Source: Aspidapion aeneum (Eukaryota; Arthropoda; Insecta; Coleoptera; Brentidae). Taken from it: a stretch of 64,000 bases of DNA. Positions within the stretch are counted from its first letter, which is position 1; each line of letters starts with the position of its first letter. Below, piece by piece: positions 43,770 through 58,503 of this stretch. A program made the translations under genes and the position numbers. The notes beneath the pieces were generated by a model that was given only the letters and a program-made list of their open reading frames with translations, did not search any database and was not told the DNA's origin. The stretch is from positions 54,655,783-54,719,782 of the forward strand of contig OY755044.1 in assembly GCA_963576565.1 (NCBI GenBank), in the 5' to 3' direction.

Positions 43770-46482
43770 CAGGCACTGTAGGTAGTTGAGTATGCAAAAT
43801 ATGAGGACCGCAGTTTGACAATGGATTCTAGCTAACAAAAGTCACAGATTAACGATCTGGATGTTGCCAAGCCAGGTTTTGGTCCATTTTTTTTATTCCA
43901 CCTTTTCATATAGTCGTGTTCGAATTCCTGAAAACTTAACTAAGTTCACGCCTTAAAGCCACAATGACAGAGAAATGAATCAAAATTGTGTAAAATCCAA
44001 CCTAAATTATATTAGTTTGTTAAATTTTAGCTGCAAGAACCCCCAAAAACCCCTCAGACCCCCCAAAACCTGACATTTTGAGGTTTTCTTCAAATTTTCT
44101 CCAAAACTAAGCTTTTTAGGAAAAATATGTTATTCCTTTATTATAGACAATAAAATTTCTTTTTCAACGATGAATTAGTCAGTGAGGTACGACCAATGAA
44201 AAACTTCTCAGCGGCGTCCGTTTATTGAGGTGATGTAAAAAAATTAAAAAAAGAAACATGTTTATTACATGATTTACCCGAAATTGTGTTCTATATTTGA
44301 TTGTAGACAATGAAATGTCCTTTAAAATGATCTATAACAAGGCCAGATTCTTTTTATTTATAAAAATGATTAAACTTTTAAACTTTAAAATTTTTTAACA
44401 AGTCTTGTCCAATTTTTTGAAAAACTAAGCTTTCTGGGAAAAAATTTATTTTATACTTTATTCTAGAAAATGAAATTCCCTTTTTAAAAATGTATAAGTT
44501 AGTGCGGTGAGACTAATACCAAACTTTCCAGCGGCGTCCGTTTATTGAGAAAATGTAAAAAAACTAAAAAAATCACATGTTTGTCACATGTTTGACCCGA
44601 TTATCTTAAAAAGTAGGCCCTCTGTCAAAAATTATCATCTATAATCGATTGTAGACCATGAAATTTTCTTTGAAATGCTGTATCACAAAGTAAAATTTAG
44701 CATTAAATTAAAATTTCACAGGCGTCCGTAAATAAAATCAATTTTTACAAATCAACAAACAAATTAATTTTGTTACAGGTTTTATCCGATTTGCTCAGAA
44801 ACTAAGCTCAATTGGAAAAAATGTATTCTAAACTTTATTGTAAAAAATAAAATTCCTTTTTTATCGATATATAAGTCAGTGAGATTTGGTTAATGACAAA
44901 CTCTCCAGCAACGTTCGTATATAAGGGTCAAATAAAGCAAAAAAAATAAAATCATTTTTGACACATGTTTTACCCGAATTTCAAAAAAATACAAGCTTTT
45001 TAGAAGAAATATGCCCCATAGCTGATTGTAGAAAATCAAATTTTCTTTTAAATGATGTATAGCACGGTAAGAGTAATTTCATTTTTAAAACTTCAGGGGC
45101 GTAAATAAAATAAATTTAAAAAAATTACTAAGTGAAGCGCACAACACTATAGCCGCCATCTGCATTGAGTGTCTTCGCACCCCTCGAACCTCCCCACCCT
45201 CCCTCACATCCCTTCTCCACAATAAAAAGATAAAACTCCCTCCGAAAAAAGATTCTAGGTACGTAGCTTCAGCTAAGCTGTAGCAGCAAAGGTGATCACC
45301 TCCTCACCTTTTCTCCACATCCTGCGCCATAGTTTTGTAGGGAAGATTAGATGGATGAGGGGGGGGGGATGGCCTAGTACCGCCACTTATTTAAATTTTA
45401 AGTATATTAAAAAAAATCGAACCAAAATTAATTTGTTTGTTGATTTTTAAACATTGATTTATAATTTACGGACGTCCCCAAAGTTTTAAAAATTTAATTT
45501 TTCTTACCGTGTTATATACATCGTTTAAAAGGATATTTTCTACAATCAAGTATAAAGAAATTTTTTGATAAAGGGCTTGGTTTTTTGGAAAATCGGGTAA
45601 AACTTGTAACAAAAATGTTTTTATTTATTTATTTTTTAAATGACCCCCATTTACGGACGTCACTGGAGAGTCTGTCATCAATTAAACTTTCCTGATTTAT
45701 ACATCGTTAAAAAGGAAATTTTATTTTCTACAACAAAGTATCGAACAGATTAATTTAGTTGAGCTTAGTTTTTGAGAAAATTGGAGAAAACCTGCAAAAA
45801 AATTAATTTGTTTGGTGATTGGTAAAAATTGATTTTATTTACGGACAGGGTTTTAAAGGAAATTTTATTGCCTATAATCGACTATATAACAGGATTTTTA
45901 AAAGAGGGCTTGGTTTTCAAGCTAATCGGGTGAAACATGTGACAAACATGTCGTTTTTTAATTTTTTCTGAAAAAACAAACGCTGCTGGAGAGTTTGCTA
46001 TTAGTCTGATTACACTGACTTATACATTTTTAAAAAATTTCATTTTCTACAATAAAGTGTAAAATAATTTCTTTCACAAAAAGCTTAGTTTTTGAGAAAA
46101 TTGGATAAAACTTGTAAAAAATTGGTTCGGTTTAGTGATTTTTCAAAATTAATATAATATATGGAAGGCCCCAAATTGTTACAAATAAAACAAATCATGC
46201 CTTGTTATACATCATTTAAAAGGAAATATAGTCCTATAGTTTACAATCGACTATAGGACACAATTTTTGGTAAAAAGCTGTGTCATTGTGGTTTTAGGGC
46301 GTCAACTTAGTTAAATTTTCAGAAATTCGAACACGATTATAAGAGGAGGGGGGATAAAAAAAATTGGACCAAAATCTGGCTTGGCAACATCCAGATCGTT
46401 AATCTGTGTCCTATTGTCAGCTAGAATCTATTGTCAAATTGCGCTCCTCATATTTTGCATATTCAACTACCTACAGCGCCTG
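43770..46482. mobile_element. Second foldback element, 2.7 kb
   Basis: The left end CAGGCACTGTAGGTAGTTGA and the right end (complement, TCAACTACCTACAGCGCCTG) define inverted arms of about 1.3 kb. The arms extend through AACGATCTGGATGTTGCCAAG and GTTCGAATT. Inside each arm a unit of about 350 bp recurs roughly three times, with landmarks such as GCGTCCGTTTATTG and ATTGTAGACAATGAAAT. The centre (about 45130-45385) is GC-richer and non-palindromic. No coding frame. Target duplication not resolved. Confidence 0.8.
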
Positions 46483-48651
46483 AAAAAAAAATCAAATTTC
46501 AACTTTAATAATAAATACTATTTATTTTGTAATAAACTAAAAAAATTACCTACTTAACTGGTTGATATAATAGACTTATTATATTTAAATAAAATAGTAG
46601 TTTACCGAACAGTTGCGGAAAGTGCCAGTTTTCCGCACGCGATTGCTCGCCCAGCAATTAAGTACGGAAAAGTCACTTCTCGTGCGTGTTAGGAAGAAAC
46701 ACTTTTTTCCACAGAAGGCCAGTCATTAAAGCGAAAAAGGACCTCCAGCTTGCAAAAGTAGGAGTGGTCGCGATTTTGACATGTGTTGTTCACAATGGAG
46801 TCCTAAAAAAATTTGGGTTTTCGGCCTTGTGGGGGCGGCTTCCCCCGCCACCTTGGATTTAGTGTGCATGAAAAGGTTTTTTTAAAAATTACTTGGACCT
46901 TGTACATTTTAGAAAAAAAGTTTTAGACAATAAAAATTCCTACAAAAACGCTTTTCACGTTTTTTGTCAGACGAAAGGTTTTCGAGTTATGGCGCTAAAC
47001 ATTTCGCCGTCATCTTGAATTTTAACCAATTTTTTTATTTAGTGTAATAACATAGAATAAAGACCAACTAATAGCCTATAAAATGAGTCACTGAGTTATC
47101 TGGGTAGTCCCCTTGCTGAGATACAAACCCTGAAGTTTTAGCAGCACACTAGTTTCCTTTGTATTTCCATTCTATATGCAAAATAAACCAAAATTATTCA
47201 GTTTTATGTCATTTCCTCAGTATTATTGGACTTTTGGACACAAAATATAGTTTTGTATACAATATTTAAAAAATCTAACCTAACCTAACTTTTTGCTTTA
47301 TAACCGATCTAAATGTAAATCTAAATGTTCATTTAAATCTAAAACTAAATCGAAATCTAAACCCAAAGCCAAATCCAAATGTAAATCTATCTCTTTATTG
47401 TCACAACCTGTACGGGAGAGCGGGGCAAGTTAACGAACTCAATTTAGCGCAAAATTTATAAATGGCTACGAGTTTATTACTGTGCTGGTAGAACCCTGTA
47501 AAGTCAAAGTTCTATGGGTTAAAGATAGATGGAGCACGTAAGAATAATAATAGTACATTGGCTCATAACCTATAATTCGAGTGATGGCTTATAAAATTTT
47601 ATGCCGAAAAATAAGCTTTTGCGGAAAAATCTAAGGGAAGAATAATATTTGTTAGTAACTAGGAAAATATTTATTTTATTTTCAATATAAGAACATATAA
47701 ATGACCATCTTTGGTCGTTTTTTGTTTTTATCTTTTATTTTATTTTTTTAAATTTTACCTGGGGGCAAGATGACGGATAAAGAAGAGCTTGAAAAAAAAC
47801 TTGGAAAAAATTTGAACAAGAAAATAAAAAGAAAAATCATGGCAAAGTCTTAAAAGTAAAAAAAAAAGTTTTTTATGATTTTAACCAAAACCTATCACAA
47901 ACAAAAAAAACAACGAAAATATTTTTGTTTAGGGTACCAGGAACCATGAATTAAACCTCCAGTAGCGGACTTGATTAAATGTTAAAGGTGCGAGGGTTCG
48001 GGGCATGAGGCGTACACCTCATATGAAAAGATGGGAACATACATTTGTGACCTATGTGCCTAGTCGTCATCTAGCCCCAATAGGCTCGTCAACTTACCCC
48101 GTGGGGCAAGATGATAAAAATGCATTTTTTACGTTTATTGTTGTGTACATTTTTAAGGTTTAAATTTTTGTGTATTTTTTTAAAATTCGTTTGTAAGTTA
48201 AGCTGATTGTTCCAGTTTAAAAAATCACCCTGTAAGTACAAACCTCACCTCACTGGCTCGGTATGTAAATTTAATGCTTGTGTAATATTAATCTAGTTTT
48301 CACACTTATATAACATACTATTATATGGCCATTTATTTTTACTGGTCATTCACTGGTGGCAACTGGTCATTTAATGAATTTTTGTGCAATTTGCCCTAAA
48401 AATGGTTAAATCTTTTAAACTTAGATATATTAATTTATTTACAAGAGAGTTATAAAAGAATAAACCCATTTTCCAACCACCATTTTAATTTTATTTCAAA
48501 ATGAAAACGTTTTTTTGACATTTTAAAATGGCTTTCTCCTTAAGTGGTCATTCACTGGTCGATTCGTTCTATTAAAAAGCCAGCCTATAACAACCACTAC
48601 TGCTATTTAAATGTCGTTATTTAAAAAGTCGCAAAATTTGTTTGATAACAC
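46483..48651. other. Region before the large LTR element, possible small TIR element
   Basis: No gene recognised. GGGGCAAGTTAACGA near 47420 and CGTCAACTTACCCCG near 48090 are inverted, hinting at an element of about 690 bp (47414-48110). A short array of related AAATCTAAATC units lies at 47310-47390. The upstream part of PAN2 was not found here. Confidence 0.35.
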
Positions 48652-51557
48652 TGTAACGTGTCATTTTTACGTTTAAGGCAACGTTACATATTTGTTTATT
48701 CAGGTAAATAATCAAGGCTCTTCGACTCGTCTTTCTGTACACAAATTAAGGGTATTTTATAGAGCTAGGTTTGGAGGTTATATAGTGTCCAAAAAGTTAC
48801 CTTATAAAGGAGACATTCCATCGAATTACTGTGGACACTACGCACACCGTATTATCTGGACATCGTAATTGGAATTTAGGATCACAGGTTTCGGGAGAAA
48901 TCACATAAAAACTTTTGATTGTTTTGTTTTTATCTGTGGAATTTTGTGATTTTCTTGTCGTTCACGAGAATAAACAGCTGGGGAATGGCGGCGTTGCCGC
49001 ATCACAAATGGTTTCAGTAACAGGAAGGAAACATTTAGATGAACATTTCATTCCCTTACGTTTATTTTCGAGGATATTGGGACAATCCGAACCTCATAGC
49101 TAGTTGTGATAGCACGAAAACATATTTAGGTCCACGGTTTGACCAGTAACAACCGAAGCTCCACCCACTTTGATATCTTTATTAATTTGATGAGGAGAGG
49201 ATAAAATAAATACGAGTTATGCACTTTTGTAAATGGGAGATAAACGAGGGATAAAAACCAAGACTAAAAGAATAAACGAAATCGTGTGAGTTAACATCTG
49301 ACCACTCTTGTGCCGAGTTTGAGCAGTGGTTCAGTGTGTATTTTTGGATTCGGGTTCAGAAACAACTTTATTAATGTAGAAATGTTTTACAAAAATGGCG
49401 TCAAACCATATGAATCTTGGAGAAAGCATTTATAAAGAGCAAAGGAAACTTTTGACTAAGACTGTAACTAAAATACAACTAAATTCTACACTCAGTATAG
49501 CTTTGCTCATATGGGAATTGGTTGAGTGTTCGAATATTCCTGGGTTTGATGCATGCCCTGATCTTCAGTAATTGATTTTACAGTTGATGGTTTCAATGCT
49601 GAGCTTCTTACAGTCCGTCTGGTTGTTCTTCTCTTACTTGATGTGTTGGCGGGGGTCCGGTAGGCAAATGTTCGGTCTATGTATGGAGGGTGTCTCGACG
49701 TCCTTGTTATAAAGATTTCAACCGTGGAAATAGATCCGACAACACCTCAAGGTGCGTTTTACGTATTTTTCAATATCCCCTTGGACGGTGCTGCCCCCTA
49801 TATACCGGTACGAAACTATTCATGTATTTCCTCATTGGTTAGTTTGAAAACCGCGGGTTTTTCTTCCAGTCTTGCAACCGAAGGTAGAGATTTTTTGGCG
49901 AAAAAGTTTTTTTTATAAATAGGTTTGCATCCTTTATTTGAATTTAACCGGGAAGATTAGGTTGGTACTATTGCGTTTTACACTCCCCACCAAATCTACG
50001 AACGGTTTCCGGTGGCTTCATTTTTTTTGTGCTCTCGACAAAGTGCTTTGTCTCTCTTTGCTAACGAATTTTGGCTGGTTCGGCAACAGGTCTCTGGGAT
50101 CGCCATTGTTTTTGGTTATTGGCACTGCAGCGATTGTAGGAGATATCCCAGAGACTGTGAGGAGTGAGTCCGTCGTGTCTAGGCGAAATCTAGAGTGACG
50201 CTCGCACCCTGTTGAAGGGGATTTAAGTCGGCCTACGCCGTTTCTACGGAAAGAGCAGTGTCCTGTCAATTCCATCGACGGGACAGTTGGGCTGGACGCT
50301 GGTGTGAGGCCAGGTGGAGCCAGTTGTAACCCTGGGAAAGGGTTTTACGCTCGGGCAAGAAGCCAACAACCTTTTGACCACCATGTGCTGCCCTAGCACC
50401 ATGTGCTAAGCAAGCACGAGGGAAGGCGCAAGCAGAGCAGGAGACCCGAGAGTAGCAGGAGAACACCATGTTTTGGAATACACCACTTCCAGGTTTACAC
50501 CATAAAACACATTTTTATTTAATCACAAGATAATCAAAGGACCAAGGTAGGAGCAAGTAGACATTTAGTTATAATCTTTTCATATAAATTTTCAATATAA
50601 CTGAGACATAATCTTTCCATATAAATTTTCAATATAATTTTAACACTTCTTGTGAACGCAAGATAAAGGTATGACGTCATGACCACCATTTTGCGGCATA
50701 ACTATTTTTATTGTACAATTGAAAAAGCCCTGCTAGTTTGTTCCAACTTGGATTCATCCTTATTTTGTCTTTACCTATGATAATTTCTATTTTACCCCTA
50801 GATTTCAATTTAAAATACACAAGATGAACTAAATTTTTGTGTTATTTCAACCCAATGACCAACTTTGCAGAGACAAAAGAGAGATGAGGTTATTTTTTTT
50901 GCGGTTTCTTTACACTGTTTTACCTCATGGGGTGGATCTCGGACTGGGTTGCTGACTGTCTCATTCTACCCAATGCAGATATTTGGTCTAGATCTCCCTA
51001 TGACGGAATAATTTTGGAAGTATATATATATTTTTTTTACAATCATTCATATAACTGAGTCCTACGCTACTGACTCAGATGTAGGTACACTATGACCTGT
51101 TAAGGGAGTCCATCTACCTGTAAAGTGCTTCTAGTTTTGTCATCTTAATTCAATCTTTTAGAGTTTTATTCTGTTTATTAGTCAATTTTTTGTTTTTTAA
51201 TTACACAAATACTCTGGAAGCCTCGGAAGTAGGTAGAATTTCATTGTTTGGCTACAACGTTTGGGTTGAACTGTATTTTATTTAAGAACTTCTTTGTAAA
51301 ACATTGGTATTAAATAATGTGGCGCACTTAAAATTTTCTTATTTCTGAACCCCCCCTTCTCCACTGTATAAAAGTTACCGGGCATATCAATGTTTTACCT
51401 AGCTGGAAAATACAGTTCTGCTTCCAGATATTTGTTAAATTATTCAGTGGTTTTGTTGTGTCACAAGTTGGCAAATTGTCTTTATTCTAATTACAGTGTC
51501 ACAAAACGGCAGCAACGCTGCCACAAATGTCACACAACGCATTTTAATTAGGCCACA
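48652..51557 (+). repeat. 5' LTR, 2.9 kb
   Basis: Starts TGTAACGTGTCA and ends GGCCACA. The first 38 bp form a small stem (TGTAACGT with ACGTTACA). It has a few small differences from the 3' LTR, for example 18 extra bp near 49530 here and two short extra stretches in the 3' copy (near 63718 and 63850). Open frames inside (49679-49918, 49938-50198, minus 50018-50275) repeat in both LTRs simply because the LTR is repeated. Confidence 0.92.
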
Positions 51558-51560
51558 AAT

Positions 51561-51574
51561 TGGCGCCCAACGTG
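51561..51574 (+). other. Primer-binding site
   Basis: TGGCGCCCAACGTG, three bases after the LTR end. It is the type complementary to a tRNA-Lys 3' end, as used by many retroviruses and Ty3/gypsy elements. Confidence 0.8.
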
Positions 51575-54500
51575 TGTTTTTGGCTAGTTTTTTAACATCT
51601 GATAATTTTTTATTTGATTTTTTAAATTTGGAAAAAAGAAAAAAGTTTTTTGAATTTTTTTTTGAATTTTTTTTAAATTTTTTTTCTGTGTTACAGCCAA
51701 AGCTAGGTTAAAAGCTTTCAGTAGCTGTCGGTGTTTTTTGACACCCAATCATTTTTTTAATGAAAAACAAGATCATTGGTTTTTGGAAATAACACTTTTT
51801 AAATATTTTTTGGTAATTTAAGCTTTGATTTGAAATTCGTTGTTGCTCTGTTGATCCTCATAGTTTTTTTGTTAGCTTATCTTCACAAGTTTTTCTTGGA
51901 AAATAAAATATTAATTTTTATTTATTAAGGAAGAATAAGTAGATAAAAAACATGGGAGTTTTTATTGAACGGAGTCCAATTCATGTCTTAATTCTTTAAA
52001 GTTTTTTGTACGGAAAACATGTTTTAATTTTTTAATTTTTTTAAAGAAAAATACAGCAATGTAAATTTACTTCAATTTTTTTGTTGATTTATAGGTTGAT
52101 GGACCTCCAGACATGGTCTTTTTATGTTTTAAATATATGACATAGGTAGTGTGTTTTTTATTCTAACAATTTTTTTTGCAGGTTGCCTACTACTAATATG
52201 TCATTATTTCCTGCTTGTGATAAGATAGAAATTGTTTCACAGATTATTTTTTAGTGCAGTCAATTTATTTAGGTCAACAAGTTTTTTTTTGGTGATTTTA
52301 ATTTTTGTGGGATATCACTACTTGGAAGTTGGAATATTTATACAGGGTTTCACACAAATTTTTCTTGGCTGGGTTGTTTTAAAGTAAATATAGCTTAACA
52401 GCTAGTAGATTTGTTTAGTTGAAAGTATTAATTAGTAATGAAAGAAAAGGAAAATGAGTTTATTTTGCTTTGTCATTTTCTTTTCTTGTTTTTTGGTGGT
52501 AACTGTTGATGACAATTAAGACCTTACGTCACTCAGTTACATCGGGTCAAAGGAGGGTACTACTTATAGTTAGCTCAGAAGTTTAGGGAACACAAGGCTA
52601 AAATTCCACGAGCAACATATTGGCTGAAGATCAACGCCAGAGGTCCAGTTAACATTTTTTTTTGGGGTATTTTTTTGAAAGACAGTTTTTAGGTCTTTGA
52701 TTTAGTTGTCTAGTTGTGTTTCGTGACTGGTGAAATTTTTTTTTGGTAGAAAATACGGCGTTGGGCTTTGGAGTGCATTTTTTAAAAAATGACCTACGGG
52801 TATTTCTATCAATTAAAGTTTTTCTTGTTCACAATTATTTTTTTTTCTGCGTTCAGGTCATAGCTTGGTCATGGCCAATGGAGAGCAAACATTTATGTTT
52901 GAGCCTTGAGAAGTTTTGCCTGCTCCGGATTAAATACAGAGAAAATGAATTTGAAGCCCAACTAGATATAATACCACAAAAGAAATGTTTAACTGAGACA
53001 GATAAGTTTTTTGATTTTTTTTAGTTCATTTGTAAAGTTCAGTAATTTTTTTAGTAATGTCATTGTAAGGCCGTGAAATTGGTCAGTGAATTTAAGAGAG
53101 ACTTTCAACTAAATATAAATGCTAGGCGGTGGTAATTGGTAAAAATATTTCAAAATTTTACTTTTTTTCAAATAATTTAATTCTTCTTAGAAAGATTATT
53201 TATTTCTTTCTGTAAACATAACTTCTCGAATTCTTGTTTGGTCTAAACGGTTTGTATAGTGGTCGTAGTTTTAAAGGGGGACCAGACAGGTTATATTTTT
53301 TTAGGGGACCAAACGTGAACTTCTTGAGTTACAAAAAGGTGAACTTTTTTTTGTCTTAGTTGATCAGGCAGGAATAAATAAATCTTTTACTTCCAAATCA
53401 TAATTTTAAATAACAAGATTTATTGGTTAAGTGTTTGGGTCTGATAGTAAAAAACGTTTTGTTTTTGGAGGATACTGGTATGATATGAGATTATTTTAAT
53501 TTCATGCCAAATGTTGGTTGACGGCAGATATGCTAGTCCTCAGTTTTTTCGTTAGTTTACATTTCAGGACAGTGGCGTGTACTTAAGGGGGCCTGTCATC
53601 TGCGCCCATTGTAAAGCAACTTCCAACTTACTTGCTTAGCTTTTTCACTTAATCTTCGTTTTGTTGCTTCTGAAATTAAAGCGTTATGTTGGATAACGAT
53701 GGATGGTGTTAGACTGAGAAAGTACCTAGGTACTTAGGGATGAAAACTTGGAATTTTTTTTATTTAATTTTTTTTAATTTTAAAATAATTTCATACTGGT
53801 GACCTCAAATAATGAAGCAAATTTTGTGGAATAAATGGGAAAGTGTTCAGGTTAAACAATAAATTTAAGATCATTGGTTTTTTTTAAAATGATTTCAACC
53901 TAAGAATAAAGTTAAAAACAATAGGTTTTCCTTTAGACGACTAAACATTGATGAGGGCATCTATTTTTTTAAAATCTGATAGTTGTACAGGGTGTAAAGG
54001 AGCTGGCTACCTTTTATTTTTTTTCTCCCGCGAGCTGGGTGGAAATGGAAGGAATGTTTGGTTCGGAGTGTAGAAATCGAGGAACGAGGACTTCCTGCTA
54101 ATCTTTTTAGGATTTCGCAACTTCGATTTTCGCTAAATTAAAATACATCCAAATTTGGCCTACAGGCTGAGTCTCACATCTTCCAGGACCTTGCAGACTT
54201 GCGGAGAAAGACAAATTTTGTGATCTATTTAATTATGATAGGAATTAAAATAGTAACATGCACATGAGGGAACTAGATATATTTAGGTTAAAAATTAGTG
54301 AGTTAACACTGACCTGAACAATTTTTCCATAATAGTGTCCTATTTTCACAGGGTACTTCGAGATCTTTTCACCCTTTCTTTGAAATAAGATATTGTTTCG
54401 CCTGTGGGCGTTTAACCGTTGGAAAAATATATAGAGTCCAGATGGGATTGGAATGGAAATCACAAGTTTTGGGTTTTATTGACATTATACTTAGGGAATA

Positions 54501-56633
54501 GGGGAAATGTCTAATAAAAAGTTTTTTTGGGTTTAGGCCGAGTTTTGTTGAGATAACAAAAATTTAATTGGGGCCGGGAGTTTTATTATGCCCTTTTAAA
54601 ATTAATGTAATAGTTTTTGGTTCTTGATTTTGTTTTCTGGTTGTTACGCAGGATTATTCCCAACTGTTTCATTTCAAAATATCATTTGTAGGTGATAGGG
54701 TCTCATTAGCCCTTGGGCATTTGGTAATTTTGCTTTGACTAATAGTTGTGAAAAGGGCCCAACTTAATTTTATATCTCGTGAACACCAGGGATAAGGATC
54801 TGAGAATGCATTAAGCAGTAAATTTTTTTTTTGATTAGATGTTGTGTGTAAAAACACTTGAGTAGGCAGATTTAGTTTTACAACGTTCTTATAGGTGAAC
54901 CTTGAAATTGTTTTCATATTTGTTTTTTGAAAGGGCACACAAGATAATTCTTTACGGGGTTGAGTGCAAAGTTTAAAACTTAGGTTCACATTATTATAGT
55001 GGTACAGTAAATGAGTACTCACGTTGTTTGTTTCCTTTAGTAATAATTTTAAACAAATATACTAACATCGTTTGTTTTTTTTTAAAGGAAAAGAACAAAA
55101 ACTGTTGCATGACAACTCGAATAAGATTTTTCTGGTGTTGATTTTATTAATTTTTTTTTAAGGTTCACTAATAGGAGCTGCTACCCCACTTAAACATTTT
55201 TAATTTTTTTTGAAAATATTTTTTTAAATATTTTTCTTTAAATATTTTTTTTTAAAAAGGGAAACTTGATTTTCTTGTTGGACATTTTTTCCTTGGTGCA
55301 TAGTAGTACCTTGCCCCTACAATGGTTTGACCAGTTTATTTAAATATTTTTTTTTTGCTGAATTAAAATATAATTTTATTTCGAACCCTCACGTTTTAAC
55401 AACCTATCATCATTTGTTTTAAATTTTTTTTCTTCTCCCTACTCCAAACCACCTATCAGAGTGGAGTAATTTTTGAAAATTTTAGTGAGTCACTTATTAA
55501 TTTTTTTGACTATTGGACTACTGTGGTCGACACCAAAAAATTTTTAAAAAATTTTTTTTTGGCACCTTTCGGTACGATCCTAGGGTCTTTTTTGACCATG
55601 ACCATGGTTGATGCATCAATTTAGTTAAAATTTTGGGAATTTTATTTTAACGATTATTAGAGAGTTGCAGTCCTACCAAGACGTTATTTGTGTAATTTTT
55701 TTATTACCATCGGTAATTTTTTTTTAAATTTTCTTTAAATTTTTTTTAATTACACACAACATCCTTACAAGTCTAATTCGACGCAATTTCAGCGAGCAGA
55801 TTTTTTTTAATTGAGCATATTTTACGATTTCTATAACATGAACATCTGTTCCGATGTTTATTGCGTTCACTTATATATTAAGGGATGATGTGACCTTAAG
55901 CAATGCATGTTTCGTGTAGACTCAGAATAGGTAAGCAGGTTAAAGTGGGTTTTGATTTTTTCTTTTTAGAAAAATCAATGTATACGGCGATTTGGGTTTT
56001 TTTGAGGAGTTTATTAGTGGAGCCGTTCTGCAATAGCAGGAGTATACCCTAGCGTTAACTGTGTACAACACCTTTGGGATTTTTTTTGTTATAGGTAGTC
56101 TGTTGTACGTTCCATTTAGGGATAAATTTACCTATTCGGTTGCTGAGGTAAACAAACATCACTTAACTTTAATTTTAATCCAGTTCAGCTAGGATAAGCG
56201 CAATTATTTTTTTTTTGGTTTTACTCTTGCAGGAGTGGAACATAAGACCTGCACACTGCCAAAACTCTTGTCTCTCTTTTATTTTTTTAACTTTTTTTTA
56301 TGGCTACTTGTTAATTCTAATTTAGGATTTAGGTAGTTATTTCTCTCTGCAAGGTTGGACGTCATAGTTGGTTGTACAAATACTTAATATAAACTATGAT
56401 TACATTTTTAAATGCAAATAAATTTTATTTTCTTACTGCTCCGGTGTTTTTCGGTTTTGTTCGCGTCTGCCCGTATTTAAGTTTTATATTTTCTACATTT
56501 GTGAGAAAATTTATAGTGAGTTTCACTAGTGAATTTAAAGTGAACTTTGTGTTTGTTAGTGCGTGGTTTAGTTTTTATAATTGGGAGGTATAATTGAGAG
56601 TTTTAAGTTTAAAGTTTTAATATAAAGGGCACC
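51575..56633 (+). other. Long T-rich untranslated leader
   Basis: About 5 kb with no frame above roughly 120 codons and no recognisable product on either strand. The plus strand is strikingly rich in T runs. Such a long leader before gag is exceptional for an LTR element. Confidence 0.6.
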
Positions 56634-58430
56634 ATGGCTATTTCTTTGAGTCGGATGTCTGACATAAGGTACTTAGTCAAAGACGAGTTAATCTACGAAT
56701 TAACATGGAGAGGCATAGCCATTGGATCGGTGGAAGAAATGAAGCAACAGCTCATGCTGATTAAGCAAAGAGAAAAGACTGATGCAAGTATGAGATACCC
56801 TCCGTATCCTTTTACGTTTGGCCAGGATGCTTTTAGCTGCATGAAGAAGCTTGATAGTCTGGTACCGTTGGTAGAGAAGTTCTCTGGTACGAGCAAAGGG
56901 GGAGAGTTTAGGAAAATCGCTGTAAGGTTGGAACATGTGTTAGCCAGGATAAATAACATGAATCCGTCTAACTTTGAAGAAAGTCAAACCAAAGGCATAC
57001 TGGTTGCGGAAACCTTGAGTTTGATTGGGAGATTGCAGAGCCAAGCAACAGATTTACTAAGAGTTGGCGTTGCCTCAGATGATGATGAAGCATCTGAAAC
57101 CCAATCAACAAGTCGAGGCTCAGACCACTCAACAAATGTTGGCAACACATCTAACCAGTCTCATTTCCCGCAACCATAGCTCTCGAGCACACAAAGAACA
57201 GCTCAACAGCCCACAAACCAACCGTCGGTCATTGCTCCAGTGCAACTGCAAGTGCTAACGAACCCGACTCAAACACCAGTACAAGCACCACTCCCTATAC
57301 CGATTGAGAATTACGGTACAACAGCTTTTCAGTATCAACAACCGTCTACCGTTCCTTTGAGTTTAGCTGCCCTCCAAAGTAGCATAGCACCAATTGCTCA
57401 GTCACGACCATTTTCATGTTCGTCGCCAGTACCAATGTCAAGTGATCCTGGTACTTCATATCATGTTGCACCTGTACCTCCGCATAAGTGGAACATAAAG
57501 TTTACAGGCGAGAGGGGTACAATCTCCGTCACCGCATTTTTTGAGAGAGTGGACGAGTTGAGTCAGGCTAGAGGAGTTAGTAAAAAGGTTTTACTGAACT
57601 CAGGCATTGATCTTTTTGAAAAGTCAGCCTATACTTTTTATAAAGATGTTCGAAGAGAAGTCCATACATGGGAACAGCTGGAACAGAGGTTCATGGCAAA
57701 ATATCTTCCTTCTTCATATGGCGAGAAGCTATTGAAGGAGATCCAAAAACGTAAACAAGGCCCTGGAGAGTCTATAGGGACCTATATTGCTGTCATGAAC
57801 ACATATTTCCAAAGACTTGGCTGTCCTGTTTCCGAAGAGGCAAAATTAGCTATCGTCTTCAGAAATATCGCGGACATCTATAAAAATGGGTTGATTGCTA
57901 CTGAGGTCAACAGCCTATCACATTTAAAAAATTTGTGTCGTAGAATAGACCAGAGATATGGTTTAGAGGAGGAGAATTTTACTCCTAGGAAAAACCAATC
58001 AATCGAACCTGACTTGGCCTACGTTGACGTAGAGAGCGACAGTGACGATTTTCCAACAGAAGTCAGTGCAATTCAAATATCAGGTGCCGGGACATCAAAT
58101 CAACAGAATGTGAATATTCCTGAAAATAGATTTAACAGAGATAGGCAGCAGCCAGCAAGCAGTTTCGCTGCTAGAGCTGATAGAGATAGACAACAACCAG
58201 CTAGTGGTCAGTCTAGTGTAAATGACAGAGATGGACAACCACCACAAGGTGCTAGACCTGGTAGGGCGAATAGGGACGTTGTTTGTTATAGATGCAACCA
58301 AACAGGACACATGGCAATCGGGTGCGCATTACCTAGAGGTAAGCAGTGTTATTCGTGTGGACAGGCAGGGGTTACAGTAAGAGAATGTCGTAATTGTAAT
58401 CGTCAGGAAAACGGACCCAGGCGCTCGTAG
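56634..58430 (+). pseudogene. gag: Ty3/gypsy Gag with an internal amber stop
   Basis: An ATG in a good context (CACCATGGC) opens the frame MAISLSRMSDIRYLVKDELI. A TAG at 57177-57179 interrupts it, and the same frame stays open to 58430. After the Gln/Pro/Thr-rich linker comes a capsid-like domain (FFERVDELSQARGVSKKVLL, WEQLEQRFMAKYLPSS, GESIGTYIAVMNTYFQRLG). Next are two repeated RDRQQPAS blocks and a zinc-knuckle region. The first knuckle CYRCNQTGHMAIGC is a complete CCHC. The second (CYSCGQAGVTVREC) has Val where the His should be. Gag packages the element RNA and forms the particle. Confidence 0.85.
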
Positions 58431-58503
58431 GCGGTCGACCTTCGAGTCAGCCTGAACAAGCATCGACCGATAGGCTAACGTACGTCTTAGATTATGTGAT
58501 AAG

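Noticed and set aside
49679..50469. Small frames conserved between two places 12.9 kb apart (49679-50469 and 62550-63340)
   Set aside because: They are the same LTR sequence in two copies; conservation reflects LTR identity and not coding constraint.
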